Part shown: piece after piece, positions 35,614-44,791 of the stretch
How positions within the stretch are numbered: the stretch's first letter is position 1
Layout: each line of letters starts with the position of its first letter
NCBI GenBank assembly: GCA_947503285.1
Contig: CANNDD010000006.1
Span: 124,001-188,000 of the forward strand
DNA from: an uncultured Croceitalea sp.
Lineage (GTDB): Bacteria > Bacteroidota > Bacteroidia > Flavobacteriales > Flavobacteriaceae
Direction: 5' to 3'
DNA length: 64,000 bases
Position numbers and translations under genes: made by a program
The notes under the pieces: generated by a model
The model's input: only the letters and a program-made list of their open reading frames with translations
What the model was told of the DNA's origin: nothing
The model's database searches: none

Positions 35614-36771
35614 TTAGTTAAAGCCTTTTTTGTAGGCTTTGAGCCACCTTTCAGGAATCTTTTGATTGCAAGCATCTAGATAATCCTGCTGAGTGCATGG
35701 TAATAACGCAATCGAATTTGTTTTAGTATGTTCTGGTAAAATAGAGGGTACTTCGACCCACCAACGCTCTGTAAGATGACTTTTGAAAAAAACAAGTTCC
35801 TCTGCGTCGGTCGGTACGGTAAACTTTGTGAAATCTTCATCGTTTGAACTAGGCACTTCGGTAATTCGAAAACTAAGGCCTTCTATAAAATACCAGATTA
35901 TCTGTGCAGTGAGTTGATATGATAGTGGTGTATTCTCTATTTCATAAATACCAAAAACAGCCACCTTATCACTTATACCTGCATATCTGGCAATCGCACA
36001 AATCTCTTTTCCGTCAAAACCGTTTGGGGAAAAATTAGAGAACACCCCTACTTCACTTGCCCTAACGGATCGCATATCCAAACTGACCAAATGTGCATTT
36101 CGTAAAACAGGCTCCGCCAGGGAAATGGTCGAGGCAATCTCGCCTAGGCGATACGCATCAAAAAACAAACGCTCCATTAAATCAATCTCCTCTTGCGCAT
36201 TAAAATAGCTCTGATAACCTAAGTTGGAGAAATTATAGAGGTTATTGGGCTTGTCGGTTATGATTTTACTCATGTAGGATTCTGAGGAAATCAACTCTTC
36301 ATCTTCCCCAAAATCAAATCGACTATCTATGGAAACAATATTGACCATGTCTTTGATACCATCGAAAGCCCTATAGGTCGGAAACGTAATATCTTGGGTT
36401 GCCCCAATAATGATCGGAATGATTTTTTCCTCTAAAAGACCTGCGACAATTTCTTTGACCACAAAATAAGTGTCTTCAACGGTTTCGCCGGGCTCGACAT
36501 CACCGATATCAATGATGCTGGTATTCCAATTACCCATCATCAATCGGTACAATTGGATACGAATACCGTCAGTATCCAACTTTCCGGGTTTTTTTTCAAA
36601 TGCGTTTCGAGACTCTAAAACTCCAAAAATGGCCACTGAAGCATTGGCGAACACGGGCAATCCTTTTTTCTTTGTGTGCTTATATATGTTTTTTCCTAGG
36701 GATTGCGGTGGTAAAAATTCGGAGAACGCCAGCACCTTATCACTAACGGGAACCAAAAAATCAAATGCCAT
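35614..36771 (-). CDS. Arginase/formimidoylglutamase-fold protein with degenerate metal site
   Basis: Product of 385 residues in the ureohydrolase (arginase) superfamily, usually annotated formimidoylglutamase in flavobacteria. The three metal-binding motifs are in the right order but altered. Motif 1 reads GATQD at 123-127 in place of GGxH. Motif 2 reads DSRFD at 149-153 in place of DAHxD. Motif 3 reads SLDMR at 230-234 in place of SxDxD. Three of the six usual Mn ligands (His, His, Asp) are therefore missing, while three Asp remain. I see no other histidine-degradation gene nearby. It sits between topA and gldK, all on the minus strand. It is likely a non-catalytic fold member with a role linked to its neighbours; which one is unknown. 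Confidence 0.75.
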   Translation of the reverse strand: MAFDFLVPVSDKVLAFSEFLPPQSLGKNIYKHTKKKGLPVFANASVAIFGVLESRNAFEKKPGKLDTDGIRIQLYRLMMGNWNTSIIDIGDVEPGETVEDTYFVVKEIVAGLLEEKIIPIIIGATQDITFPTYRAFDGIKDMVNIVSIDSRFDFGEDEELISSESYMSKIITDKPNNLYNFSNLGYQSYFNAQEEIDLMERLFFDAYRLGEIASTISLAEPVLRNAHLVSLDMRSVRASEVGVFSNFSPNGFDGKEICAIARYAGISDKVAVFGIYEIENTPLSYQLTAQIIWYFIEGLSFRITEVPSSNDEDFTKFTVPTDAEELVFFKSHLTERWWVEVPSILPEHTKTNSIALLPCTQQDYLDACNQKIPERWLKAYKKGFN

Positions 36772-36776
36772 GGTGA

Positions 36777-36818
36777 GGTTAAAGGTTAAAGGTTAAAGGT
36801 TAAAGGTTAAAGGTTAAA
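36777..36818. repeat. Heptanucleotide tandem repeat (GGTTAAA)6
   Basis: Six perfect head-to-tail copies of GGTTAAA, read as TTTAACC on the minus strand. They start five bases before the arginase-like start codon (36771) and end about 33 bases from the topA stop. Such a tract can slip during replication and would change the distance between an upstream element and the start codon. The effect on expression is inferred. Confidence 0.9.
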
Positions 36819-36851
36819 GTAAGTCTTATCCGAGAATATCTTGACAAAATA

Positions 36852-39341
36852 TTATTTTTTGGTTTTTGCCTTCGCCTTGGTTTTTTTCTTTGGGGTCTTT
36901 TTCTCAATCAAAGCTTTGGCCTCTTCCAAAGAAACTTTTGTCGCATCAACATCTTTTGAAAGCTCTACCTTAATCTTACCTTTGAGTATATTATGCCTGC
37001 CCCACCTTGCTTTTTCAATACGGATACCTTCTTCTGGCCATTCTTGGATCAGCTTCTCGATTTCCTTTTGTTTTTTGGCCTCGATCAGCTCGACAATATC
37101 ATCTTTGGTCAGATTATCATAATCGTATTTTTTGTTCACATTGATAAACATGCCGTTCCATTTTATGAATGGACCGAAACGACCGACCCCTTTGGTAACT
37201 TCTTTGTCTTCATAATGGGCTATAGGTGCATCTGCCTTCTGTTTGGCAATGATGAGCTCAATGGCCCTGTCCATATCTACGTCAAAGGCGCTTTCACCTT
37301 TATCGAGGGATATGAATTTCTTTCCAAATCGCACATAGGGTCCGAATCGGCCCACATTAGCCTCAACCTCTTCCCCCTCGTACACCCCAAGTTTGCGTGG
37401 TAACTGAAAAAGCTCCATGGCCTCATCAAAAGTAATCGTGGTTATCGACTGCTCTGGAAGCAAACTGGCAAACAAGGGTTTTTCTTCTTCATCTACGGTA
37501 CCTATCTGTACCATAGGGCCAAAACGCCCTAATCTAGCGGCCACTTGCCTTCCCGTTTTGGGGTCGGTACCCAGTACGCGTTCGCCACTTGCCCTATCGG
37601 CATTCTCTTCAACATCTTTAACGGTAGGGTGAAAATCTTCATAAAAAGCCTTCATTACTTTCTGCCAATCTTCTTCCCCAGCAGCAATTTCATCAAAATC
37701 CTCTTCAACTTTTGCCGTAAAGTTATAATCAAGGATATTGGTAAAATGGGTCACCAAAAAATCATTGACGATCATACCAATGTCCGTCGGTACCATTTTA
37801 CCCTTGTCTGAGCCTATTGTCTCTGTCAAAGGCTTTTCTTTTATGGCATCGGACTCCAATAGCAATTGGACGTATTTTCTTTCCACACCTTCAATAGTAC
37901 CTTTTTCAACATAGCCCCTATTCAAAATAGTGGATATGGTCGGTGCATATGTAGAGGGACGGCCAATACCCAACTCCTCCAGTTTTTTGACCAACGAAGC
38001 TTCGGTATAGCGGTAGGGTGGTCTCGTAAAACGTTCGGTGGCAGTGATATAGTTGTTAGCCAGTTTTTCGTCAACGACCATTGCCGGTAACATCCCTTCT
38101 TGTTCTTCATTTGAATCTTCGTCATCAGTGCCCTCTAAATACACCTTCAAGAACCCGTCAAATTTGATTACCTCACCATTAGCCGTGAATTCTTCTTGAT
38201 GCGAGTTTGATTTGATTCGAACATTGGTGCGTTCCAATTGTGCATCACTCATTTGTGAGGCCAGGGTACGCTTCCAAATCAGTTCGTACAATTTTTGTTG
38301 ATCCCGCTCCAACGAAAGGGTCTGCAGTTTCATATCGGTGGGTCGAATCGCCTCATGTGCTTCTTGTGCACCCTTTGACTTCCCCGTATAATTCCTCACC
38401 GTACTATATTGTTCCCCAAAATTATCTACAATGGCGTCCTTGGCAGCATTCAAGGCTTCTTTCGATAGATTGACACTATCGGTACGCATGTAGGTTATCA
38501 AACCTGCCTCGTATAAACGCTGGGCCACTTGCATGGTGCGCCCTACCGAGAAATACAGTTTTCGAGAAGCTTCTTGTTGCAAGGTTGAAGTCGTAAAAGG
38601 TGCTGCAGGTGATTTCTTGGCCGGTTTTTTATCCAATTTGGAAACAGCGAAATCAGCACCGATATTTTTCTGAAGAAAAGCTTTCGCATCTTCTTTTGAT
38701 GCAAATGTTTTTGATAGTTTCGCTTCAAAAACCTTTCCTTTTCCAGTTTTGAATTCTGCTTTTATTCGATATGAAGCCTCTGGTTCAAAAACCTCTATTT
38801 CCCTTTCACGCTCTACAATAAGTCGTACCGCCACTGATTGTACCCGGCCTGCCGATAGGCCCGGTTTGATTTTTTTCCAAAGCACGGGTGACAATTGATA
38901 CCCGACCAACCTATCAAGAACCCGTCGTGCTTGTTGGGCATTCACCAAATTGTAGTTGATCTCACGCGGATTTTCAATGGCCCTTTGTATGGCCGACTTG
39001 GTAATAGAGTTAAAAACGATACGCTTGGTCTTGTCTTTATCAAGATTCAGTTCTTCGGCCAAATGCCATGATATCGCCTCCCCTTCGCGATCTTCATCAC
39101 TTGCAAGCCATATCATATCCGCTTTCTTGGCAAGGCCCTTTAATTTGGTGACCAAGGCTTTTTTTTCTTTGTCAACAATATATTTGGGTTCAAAATTCTT
39201 CTCAACATCCACCCCCAATTCTTTTGAAGGAAGATCGGCGATATGGCCAAAACTGGATTCTACCTGAAAATCTTTTCCAAGGAAACGTTCAATGGTCTTT
39301 GCTTTGGCAGGGGACTCTACAATTACTAAATTCTTTGGCAT
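36852..39341 (-). CDS. topA: DNA topoisomerase I (type IA)
   Basis: Product of 829 residues. The Toprim domain is at the N-terminus (VIVESPAKAKTIERFLG, ASDEDREGEAISWHL) and the active-site tyrosine is in GLITYMRTDSVNLS. The C-terminal half has three GxFGPxIK/VRFG-type repeats (LGRFGPMVQIG, VGRFGPYVRFG, VGRFGPFIKW), the TopoI C-terminal repeat, and a Lys-rich tail (PKKKTKAKAKTKK). Zinc-finger cysteines of the E. coli type are not present. It relaxes negative supercoils in the cytosol. The next gene is the arginase-like one, separated by the heptanucleotide repeat. Confidence 0.95.
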   Translation of the reverse strand: MPKNLVIVESPAKAKTIERFLGKDFQVESSFGHIADLPSKELGVDVEKNFEPKYIVDKEKKALVTKLKGLAKKADMIWLASDEDREGEAISWHLAEELNLDKDKTKRIVFNSITKSAIQRAIENPREINYNLVNAQQARRVLDRLVGYQLSPVLWKKIKPGLSAGRVQSVAVRLIVEREREIEVFEPEASYRIKAEFKTGKGKVFEAKLSKTFASKEDAKAFLQKNIGADFAVSKLDKKPAKKSPAAPFTTSTLQQEASRKLYFSVGRTMQVAQRLYEAGLITYMRTDSVNLSKEALNAAKDAIVDNFGEQYSTVRNYTGKSKGAQEAHEAIRPTDMKLQTLSLERDQQKLYELIWKRTLASQMSDAQLERTNVRIKSNSHQEEFTANGEVIKFDGFLKVYLEGTDDEDSNEEQEGMLPAMVVDEKLANNYITATERFTRPPYRYTEASLVKKLEELGIGRPSTYAPTISTILNRGYVEKGTIEGVERKYVQLLLESDAIKEKPLTETIGSDKGKMVPTDIGMIVNDFLVTHFTNILDYNFTAKVEEDFDEIAAGEEDWQKVMKAFYEDFHPTVKDVEENADRASGERVLGTDPKTGRQVAARLGRFGPMVQIGTVDEEEKPLFASLLPEQSITTITFDEAMELFQLPRKLGVYEGEEVEANVGRFGPYVRFGKKFISLDKGESAFDVDMDRAIELIIAKQKADAPIAHYEDKEVTKGVGRFGPFIKWNGMFINVNKKYDYDNLTKDDIVELIEAKKQKEIEKLIQEWPEEGIRIEKARWGRHNILKGKIKVELSKDVDATKVSLEEAKALIEKKTPKKKTKAKAKTKK

Positions 39342-39360
39342 TCAATGGGTTTTGCGAGAA

Positions 39361-39389
39361 CAAAAGTATATCAATTTTTTGATTTCAAA
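39361..39389 (-). promoter_or_regulatory. Promoter of topA
   Basis: On the minus strand the -7 box is TACTTTTG (39361-39368) and TTTG lies 17 bases upstream (39386-39389). This is close to the Bacteroidota consensus. The leader to the ATG at 39341 would be about 15 bases. Confidence 0.55.
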
Positions 39390-39413
39390 TCTTCAGACAC
39401 CTATGTACATAAA

Positions 39414-39442
39414 AAAATATCCTGTCAAAAACAGGATATTTT
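39414..39442 (-). terminator. Rho-independent terminator of the Kunitz/propeller operon
   Basis: A perfect 12-bp inverted repeat AAAATATCCTGT / ACAGGATATTTT with a 5-base loop. On the minus strand the stem is followed by a run of T. It lies about 50 bases after the Kunitz gene stop and before the topA promoter region. Confidence 0.85.
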
Positions 39443-39490
39443 ATGCTACAACTCCCGATGCACCATTAAGATTTTCGTCATGCTTTACTA

Positions 39491-40030
39491 TCAACCACGT
39501 TCACATTCCGTACACGCTTCCATGGTCTCAAAGGGCACCGTGCCGTTACAGCCGCCCCAAATAAACTCTTTGCATTTTTGTTCTTCTCTATCGTAATAGT
39601 ATCTGCGAAATGCAGCAAAACAAGGCCCTGGGGCAGGTTCTAAATCGCAAGGACTATAAATTAGAACCGGCTTTCCATCTTGACATTGCACCCCAAATGG
39701 TGCAGGTTCCACAGCACAATCCGAAATCAAACCCTCGCGTTCATTCTTGGCGCGAACAGCTTCGTTGTACTCTTCTAATCGACTTAGAAAGTCAATCGTA
39801 TCAATGCGCTGCGAATATGCAATATAATCAGTAGGTCCGCCACAAGGTTTTGATCCCAATCCCGCATAGCTCCATTCACTACTGTCGTCACATACCGCGC
39901 TTTCCGAAAGCTCAATAAGTGCATTGAGCTTCACTTCCAAGTCCTCTACTTCGGTATCATCCGAAAAGCATGAGCCTGTGCTCAAAAACACAAAAAAACC
40001 TATAAAGCAACTAACATAAAATGACCTCAT
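39491..40030 (-). CDS. Lipoprotein with C-terminal Kunitz (BPTI-type) protease inhibitor domain
   Basis: Product of 179 residues. The signal ends in a lipobox (STGSC21) followed by acidic residues. A middle domain (about residues 45-125) has its own cysteines at 47, 63, 105 and 116 with a GSKPCGGPTDYIAYS motif found in many Bacteroidota lipoproteins. Residues 128-176 form a Kunitz fold: cysteines at 128, 137, 153, 161, 173, 176. The first three spacings (8, 15, 7) equal those of BPTI and GPC, RYYYD and FIWGGCNG match its core. The last two spacings are each one residue shorter. The residue after the second cysteine, the P1 site, is Phe138, which would suit chymotrypsin-like proteases. It is encoded one base after the propeller lipoprotein gene. 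Confidence 0.85.
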   Translation of the reverse strand: MRSFYVSCFIGFFVFLSTGSCFSDDTEVEDLEVKLNALIELSESAVCDDSSEWSYAGLGSKPCGGPTDYIAYSQRIDTIDFLSRLEEYNEAVRAKNEREGLISDCAVEPAPFGVQCQDGKPVLIYSPCDLEPAPGPCFAAFRRYYYDREEQKCKEFIWGGCNGTVPFETMEACTECERG

Positions 40031-40031
40031 A

Positions 40032-41279
40032 CTAATTTAAATTCAGACTACTTATCAATCGAATTTCATCATTCAGATACTCGTATTGATAGAGCACCTC
40101 ATCCCCCACCATCAATAGATGCTCCTCTAGAGGAATCACATCAAAGGTGACGATATCCTTAAAATGGTTCAGCTGTTCTAAATCAGGGATTTCTGATTTA
40201 TCATAAACCTTCAACCCAGATGCACCATCACAGACAAAGAGTTTATTGCCCTTGACCCCTAACCCGTATGGTTCGTCCATCGGATAAATCACCTTCAACT
40301 CAGGCGTTTCTATCTGGGTAATATCTATAATATAAAGTCCACTTTCCGTCGCCCCACAAAAATTACCACCCCTCAGGGTCACATAAGCGTAATTATCATC
40401 AACGACCACAGGATCGCAAGCGGTACCATGTTGAAATTCTGAAACAAAAGTAGGGACGGCCGGATTTGAAATATTGTAAATGTACATGCCTCGCATACTA
40501 CCCAAAAACAAGTGTTCGCCACGATTGAATATGGTCTCAATATCGAAACCAGCAAATACATCTTCAAGGTCTTTCGGATTTTCTAAATCTGAAATTTCAA
40601 AAACATTGATCTGATGGCTGTCCACAGCATATAGGTAGTCATCGACGATTTTAAATCGTGCAAGTGACCCCCCTTGGCCCGTATCTCCCCCACTTGTCGG
40701 CCCAGCATCGTTAAATGCCTCATCGACAAAGATGTCGGGTTGTGCTACATCTTCAATCCTTCTGCGTTCCACTACGGTTTCCCAACCAACAATGATTTCA
40801 TTTTGGTAATCAATTGTGCCCCATTCAAATAGTTGCGCCTCACCGGGGAAGACCACATTGCCAGGCAACACATTTTCCAGTCGATTAACTTGCTCAATGT
40901 TAGTAATATCAGAAATATCAAGTATGATTAAATCTGTAATACTGTCTGCGAAAAGAAAGTCATCTTTAATGGAGATATCGACATTTCCGGCTATTTTGAT
41001 AAACGCTATTTTTTGTGGGGACTCTGGGTTTGAATTGTCAATGACATGCACCCCTTTGTATTTGTCATTGATGAAAACATAGTCTTGATAGGCATATATT
41101 TTTCCAGATTCATCAATCGGTAATGGAGAAATGACATCTACACTATTGGCAAATTCCGTCCTGCTTATGACCAAAGGTCGGGCAATTAAATAATCGGCAA
41201 ACTCTTCATTCCGATCATCATCACAAGAACTAAAAACGGTTACAAATACAGCAATGAGTACTAAAATTTTCTTTTCCAT
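40032..41279 (-). CDS. LVIVD-repeat beta-propeller lipoprotein
   Basis: Product of 415 residues. Lipobox VFSSC followed by DDDRNEE. The body is a seven-bladed-propeller-like set of LVIVD repeats: KGVHVIDNSNPESPQKIAFI, LIILDISDITNIEQVNRL, INVFEISDLENPKDL, MYIYNISNPAVPTFVSEF, LYIIDITQIETPELK, LKVYDKSEIPDLEQL. These repeats occur in surface proteins of bacteria and archaea and their function is not known. It is the first gene of a two-gene operon with the Kunitz lipoprotein. Both carry export-type lipoboxes, so they may sit together in the outer membrane. Confidence 0.82.
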   Translation of the reverse strand: MEKKILVLIAVFVTVFSSCDDDRNEEFADYLIARPLVISRTEFANSVDVISPLPIDESGKIYAYQDYVFINDKYKGVHVIDNSNPESPQKIAFIKIAGNVDISIKDDFLFADSITDLIILDISDITNIEQVNRLENVLPGNVVFPGEAQLFEWGTIDYQNEIIVGWETVVERRRIEDVAQPDIFVDEAFNDAGPTSGGDTGQGGSLARFKIVDDYLYAVDSHQINVFEISDLENPKDLEDVFAGFDIETIFNRGEHLFLGSMRGMYIYNISNPAVPTFVSEFQHGTACDPVVVDDNYAYVTLRGGNFCGATESGLYIIDITQIETPELKVIYPMDEPYGLGVKGNKLFVCDGASGLKVYDKSEIPDLEQLNHFKDIVTFDVIPLEEHLLMVGDEVLYQYEYLNDEIRLISSLNLN

Positions 41280-41456
41280 GGCGATTGTTTTTTTGATTGA
41301 TAGTTGTTTTATAGATTCTTAAAAACGGAATCCTCTGTTGTTTAAATAGTGAGGTAATTGCCCAATAATGTTTAACCTTATTTTATTAAACCTCCTTAAA
41401 AGGATACGACACCTTAAACAAAGTTGCGTGATATTTGCATAATTTTTAACTGTCAA

Positions 41457-41489
41457 ATTGTCACTATTTTGTATTAAGCATTATCTTTG
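41457..41489 (+). promoter_or_regulatory. Promoter of miaB
   Basis: A perfect -7 box TATCTTTG (41482-41489) with a TTG at 41458-41460, spacing about 21 bases. Transcription near 41495 leaves a very short leader to the ATG at 41504. Confidence 0.6.
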
Positions 41490-41503
41490 CAGATGCTAAA
41501 TAA

Positions 41504-42973
41504 ATGCGAATGAAGCCTAATACAGGTACTGAAAAGGTAATTGACGAAACCGTTCAAGGTACTACGTTAACCTTAACGGAAGACGATAAAAACACCCGAA
41601 AGCTATATATTGAAAGTTATGGCTGCCAGATGAATTTCTCTGACAGTGAAATTGTAGCTTCCATCTTGGCAAAGGAAGGATTCAATACCACACAAGAACT
41701 TGCAGAAGCTGACTTGGTATTGGTCAATACTTGTTCTATACGGGAAAAAGCAGAACTTACCGTTCGCAAACGCTTAGAGAAATTCAACGCCATAAAAAAA
41801 ATCAATCCGACCATGAAGGTTGGGGTTCTTGGTTGCATGGCCGAGCGTTTAAAAAGTAAATTTCTTGAAGAAGAAAAAATTGTGGATATGGTGGTAGGGC
41901 CTGATGCCTACAAGGACCTTCCCAACCTCATTCAAGAAATTGACGAGGGCAGAAACGCCGTAAACGTTATTCTTTCAAAAGATGAGACCTATGGCGATGT
42001 GGCCCCCGTTCGATTAAATTCAAACGGCGTTACCGCTTTTGTCTCTATTACAAGGGGCTGCGATAATATGTGTACGTTCTGTGTAGTACCTTTTACCCGG
42101 GGCAGGGAACGAAGCCGTGATCCGCAATCCATTATAAATGAGGTCAATGATTTATGGGAGCGAGGTTTTAAAGAAATCACTTTGTTGGGGCAAAATGTAG
42201 ACAGTTACCTGTGGTATGGCGGTGGTTTAAAAAAGGACTTTGACAACGCGACTGAAATTCAGAAAGCTACGTCGGTCAATTTTGCCAAATTGTTGGAAAT
42301 GGCGGCACTGGCCCAACCAAAAATGCGTATTCGTTTTTCTACATCAAACCCTCAAGATATGACTCTTGATGTGATTGAGACCATGGCAAAATTTGAGAAT
42401 ATCTGCAATTACATACACTTGCCCGTTCAAAGCGGAAGTAATCGTATTCTTAAAGCCATGAATCGTTTACACACCCGGGAAGAATATTTTGAACTCATTG
42501 ATAATATTCGAAACATCATTCCCGATTGCGCCATAAGTCAAGATATGATTACCGGCTTTCCGACTGAAACTGAAGAAGACCATCAAGACACCCTATCATT
42601 GATGGAATATGTAAAATATGATTTTGGGTTCATGTTTGCCTATTCTGAACGACCCGGAACCTTGGCGGCAAGAAAATTAAAGGATGATGTGCCTGCCGAA
42701 GTCAAGAAAAGAAGACTTACCGAAATCATTGATTTGCAGCGGGCGCACGGACTATATAGAACCCAACAACATCTAGGCAAAATCGAAGAAGTGCTCATCG
42801 AGGGAACCTCAAAGAAATCCGATGCACACTGGATGGGTCGTAATTCCCAAAACACCGTAGTGGTATTTCCGAAAGAACATTACGAAGTGGGTGATTTTGT
42901 AATGGTCAAAATTCAAGATTGCACCTCGGCCACATTACTAGGCGAGGCAATGGAATATTCTAAGAACAACTAG
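41504..42973 (+). CDS. miaB: tRNA-2-methylthio-N6-isopentenyladenosine37 synthase MiaB
   Basis: Product of 489 residues. The methylthiotransferase N-terminal domain has its three cluster cysteines ([30 protein letters not shown]). The radical-SAM domain has the CxxxCxxC cluster motif in [19 protein letters not shown]-terminal TRAM domain follows ([19 protein letters not shown]...). MiaB adds a methylthio group to i6A37 of tRNAs using S-adenosylmethionine and two iron-sulfur clusters. The N-terminal about 30 residues before KLYIESYG are a flexible extension. It precedes the sigma-54 activator gene by three bases. Confidence 0.95.
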   Translation: MRMKPNTGTEKVIDETVQGTTLTLTEDDKNTRKLYIESYGCQMNFSDSEIVASILAKEGFNTTQELAEADLVLVNTCSIREKAELTVRKRLEKFNAIKKINPTMKVGVLGCMAERLKSKFLEEEKIVDMVVGPDAYKDLPNLIQEIDEGRNAVNVILSKDETYGDVAPVRLNSNGVTAFVSITRGCDNMCTFCVVPFTRGRERSRDPQSIINEVNDLWERGFKEITLLGQNVDSYLWYGGGLKKDFDNATEIQKATSVNFAKLLEMAALAQPKMRIRFSTSNPQDMTLDVIETMAKFENICNYIHLPVQSGSNRILKAMNRLHTREEYFELIDNIRNIIPDCAISQDMITGFPTETEEDHQDTLSLMEYVKYDFGFMFAYSERPGTLAARKLKDDVPAEVKKRRLTEIIDLQRAHGLYRTQQHLGKIEEVLIEGTSKKSDAHWMGRNSQNTVVVFPKEHYEVGDFVMVKIQDCTSATLLGEAMEYSKNN

Positions 42974-42976
42974 TTT

Positions 42977-44248
42977 ATGGAGAATATACAAGCCATAAAA
43001 CAACGTTTTGAGTTAATTGGCAATGATGGCAAACTGAATCGTGCCATTGAAAAAGCCATTCAAGTGGCCCCGACCGATATTTCGGTTTTGGTCACTGGTG
43101 AAAGTGGTGTCGGTAAAGAATCCATTCCGAAGATCATCCACTCCCTATCACATCGAAAACACGCCAAGTATATTGCCGTAAACTGTGGGGCCATTCCAGA
43201 GGGCACCATTGACAGCGAACTGTTTGGTCACGAGAAGGGTGCATTTACCGGGGCTACCCAGACGAGAAGTGGTTATTTTGAAGTTGCTGATGGCGGAACC
43301 ATTTTTTTAGATGAAGTTGGCGAACTACCATTAACGACCCAAGTACGTTTGCTGCGGGTTTTAGAAAATGGCGAGTTTCTAAAAGTAGGCTCATCACAAG
43401 TTCAAAAGACGAACGTTCGAATTGTCGCGGCAACCAATGTCAACATGTTCGAGGCCATTAAGAAAGAGAAATTTCGAGAAGATCTATACTACCGCCTCAG
43501 CACAGTGGAAATCAATATTCCGCCACTTCGGGAACGCAAGGATGACATTCATCTGTTATTTCGGAAATTCGCTTCCGATTTTGGACAGAAATACAAAATG
43601 CCAACGATAAGACTATCGCCCGAGGCCGTCGATCTTTTATTAAAATATCGCTGGCCCGGAAACATTAGGCAACTAAGGAATATTGCGGAACAAATCTCGG
43701 TTTTAGAAGGAAAAAGAGAGGTTTCGGCGGCAAAGCTTCATGGGTACCTACCCAACTCGATGACCACCAATCTACCTGCAGTTGTTGGTTCCAATAAAAA
43801 AGAAAGTGATTTTAGCAACGAACGTGAAATACTGTATAAAGTGCTTTTCGACATGAAAAGTGACTTAAATGATCTGAAGAAACTAACGCTTGAACTTTTA
43901 CAAAACAATGATGCGGAAAAAGTACAGGAAGAGAATGAAACACTGATCCGCAAAATCTACGGCAATAAAGATGACCATCGCACCCCTGAACAGAACGAAG
44001 TAGCCGAAGTGCTGCAATTACCCGAACCTCTTATTGAAAATACCCCCCCCAGCAGCCCAGTTCAAGAAGATCGTTATCATTTTGCCGAAGAGATACAAGA
44101 AGAAGAAACCCTGTCTTTGCAACAAAAAGAAATCGAACTCATCAAGAAATCATTGGAGCGTAATAGGGGTAAGCGAAAAGCCGCTGCTTCAGAATTAGGC
44201 ATCTCTGAACGTACACTATATCGAAAAATCAAACAGTATGATCTTTAA
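42977..44248 (+). CDS. Sigma-54-dependent transcriptional activator without receiver domain
   Basis: Product of 423 residues. The AAA+ domain starts almost at the N-terminus: Walker A GESGVGKE (41-48), sigma-54 contact loop GAFTGA (88-93), Walker B GGTIFLDE (106-113), arginine finger region FREDLYYRLSTVEINIPPLRERKDD. A linker of about 130 residues (about 250-375), rich in Glu and Pro, separates it from a Fis-type HTH (NRGKRKAAASELGISERTLYRKIKQYDL). There is no N-terminal receiver or GAF domain, so activity is probably set by level or by a partner. It lies between miaB and lptE and ends by overlapping the lptE reading frame region. Confidence 0.9.
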   Translation: MENIQAIKQRFELIGNDGKLNRAIEKAIQVAPTDISVLVTGESGVGKESIPKIIHSLSHRKHAKYIAVNCGAIPEGTIDSELFGHEKGAFTGATQTRSGYFEVADGGTIFLDEVGELPLTTQVRLLRVLENGEFLKVGSSQVQKTNVRIVAATNVNMFEAIKKEKFREDLYYRLSTVEINIPPLRERKDDIHLLFRKFASDFGQKYKMPTIRLSPEAVDLLLKYRWPGNIRQLRNIAEQISVLEGKREVSAAKLHGYLPNSMTTNLPAVVGSNKKESDFSNEREILYKVLFDMKSDLNDLKKLTLELLQNNDAEKVQEENETLIRKIYGNKDDHRTPEQNEVAEVLQLPEPLIENTPPSSPVQEDRYHFAEEIQEEETLSLQQKEIELIKKSLERNRGKRKAAASELGISERTLYRKIKQYDL

Positions 44249-44270
44249 AGCGTATTCAAGCATACCATTT

Positions 44271-44789
44271 ATGAAGAAAAAATTGTATTCCACCATTATC
44301 TTGACTTCTGCATTACTACTCAGTGGATGCGGTGCCTATAACTTCTCAGGTGCAAGTACGGGTACTGCCCAAAGTTTTCAGGTAAACTTTTTTCAGAATT
44401 ATGCAGATCAGTCGCCGGGATCCACCATCGAACCCCAATTAGATCGTGATTTTACCAATGCCTTACAAGATCTGATCACCAATCTTACCAGTTTAAACCT
44501 TACAGGAAATAATGGCGACTTGATATATGAGGGCGAAATTGTAGAATACCGGGTATCACCCATGTCCGCGACCGCCAATCAAACCGCCGCACAGAACCGC
44601 CTTACCATGAGCGTGAATGTTCGCTTTTACAATACCACAAAAGAGGATTCCGATTTTGAGAAACGTTTTTCCTTCTTCTTTGATTTTCCGGGGACCCAAT
44701 TGCTGGAGAGTGTGAAAAGTGAAGCCCATGAAGCCCTTTTCGATAGGATTACACAGGATATTTTTAACGCATCCTTAGCTGATTGGTAA
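44271..44789 (+). CDS. lptE: LPS-assembly lipoprotein LptE
   Basis: Product of 172 residues from the ATG at 44271, the start that gives a clean lipoprotein signal (MKKKLYSTIILTSALLLSGC). The open frame begins earlier inside the activator gene. The core GCGAYNFSGAS and the LQDLITNLTSLNLTGNNGDLIYEGEIVEYRVSPM region fit the Bacteroidota LptE (LptE/LPS-assembly) family. It plugs the LptD barrel in the outer membrane. It is two bases from the next gene. Confidence 0.85.
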   Translation: MKKKLYSTIILTSALLLSGCGAYNFSGASTGTAQSFQVNFFQNYADQSPGSTIEPQLDRDFTNALQDLITNLTSLNLTGNNGDLIYEGEIVEYRVSPMSATANQTAAQNRLTMSVNVRFYNTTKEDSDFEKRFSFFFDFPGTQLLESVKSEAHEALFDRITQDIFNASLADW

Positions 44790-44791
44790 TT

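Noticed and set aside
35614-36771. Role in histidine breakdown as formimidoylglutamase
   Set aside because: Key metal ligands are missing and no hutH, hutU or hutI is in the window.
36777-36818. Heptanucleotide tract as a CRISPR or origin iteron
   Set aside because: Units are only seven bases, have no spacers and no replication gene nearby. It is a simple tandem repeat.
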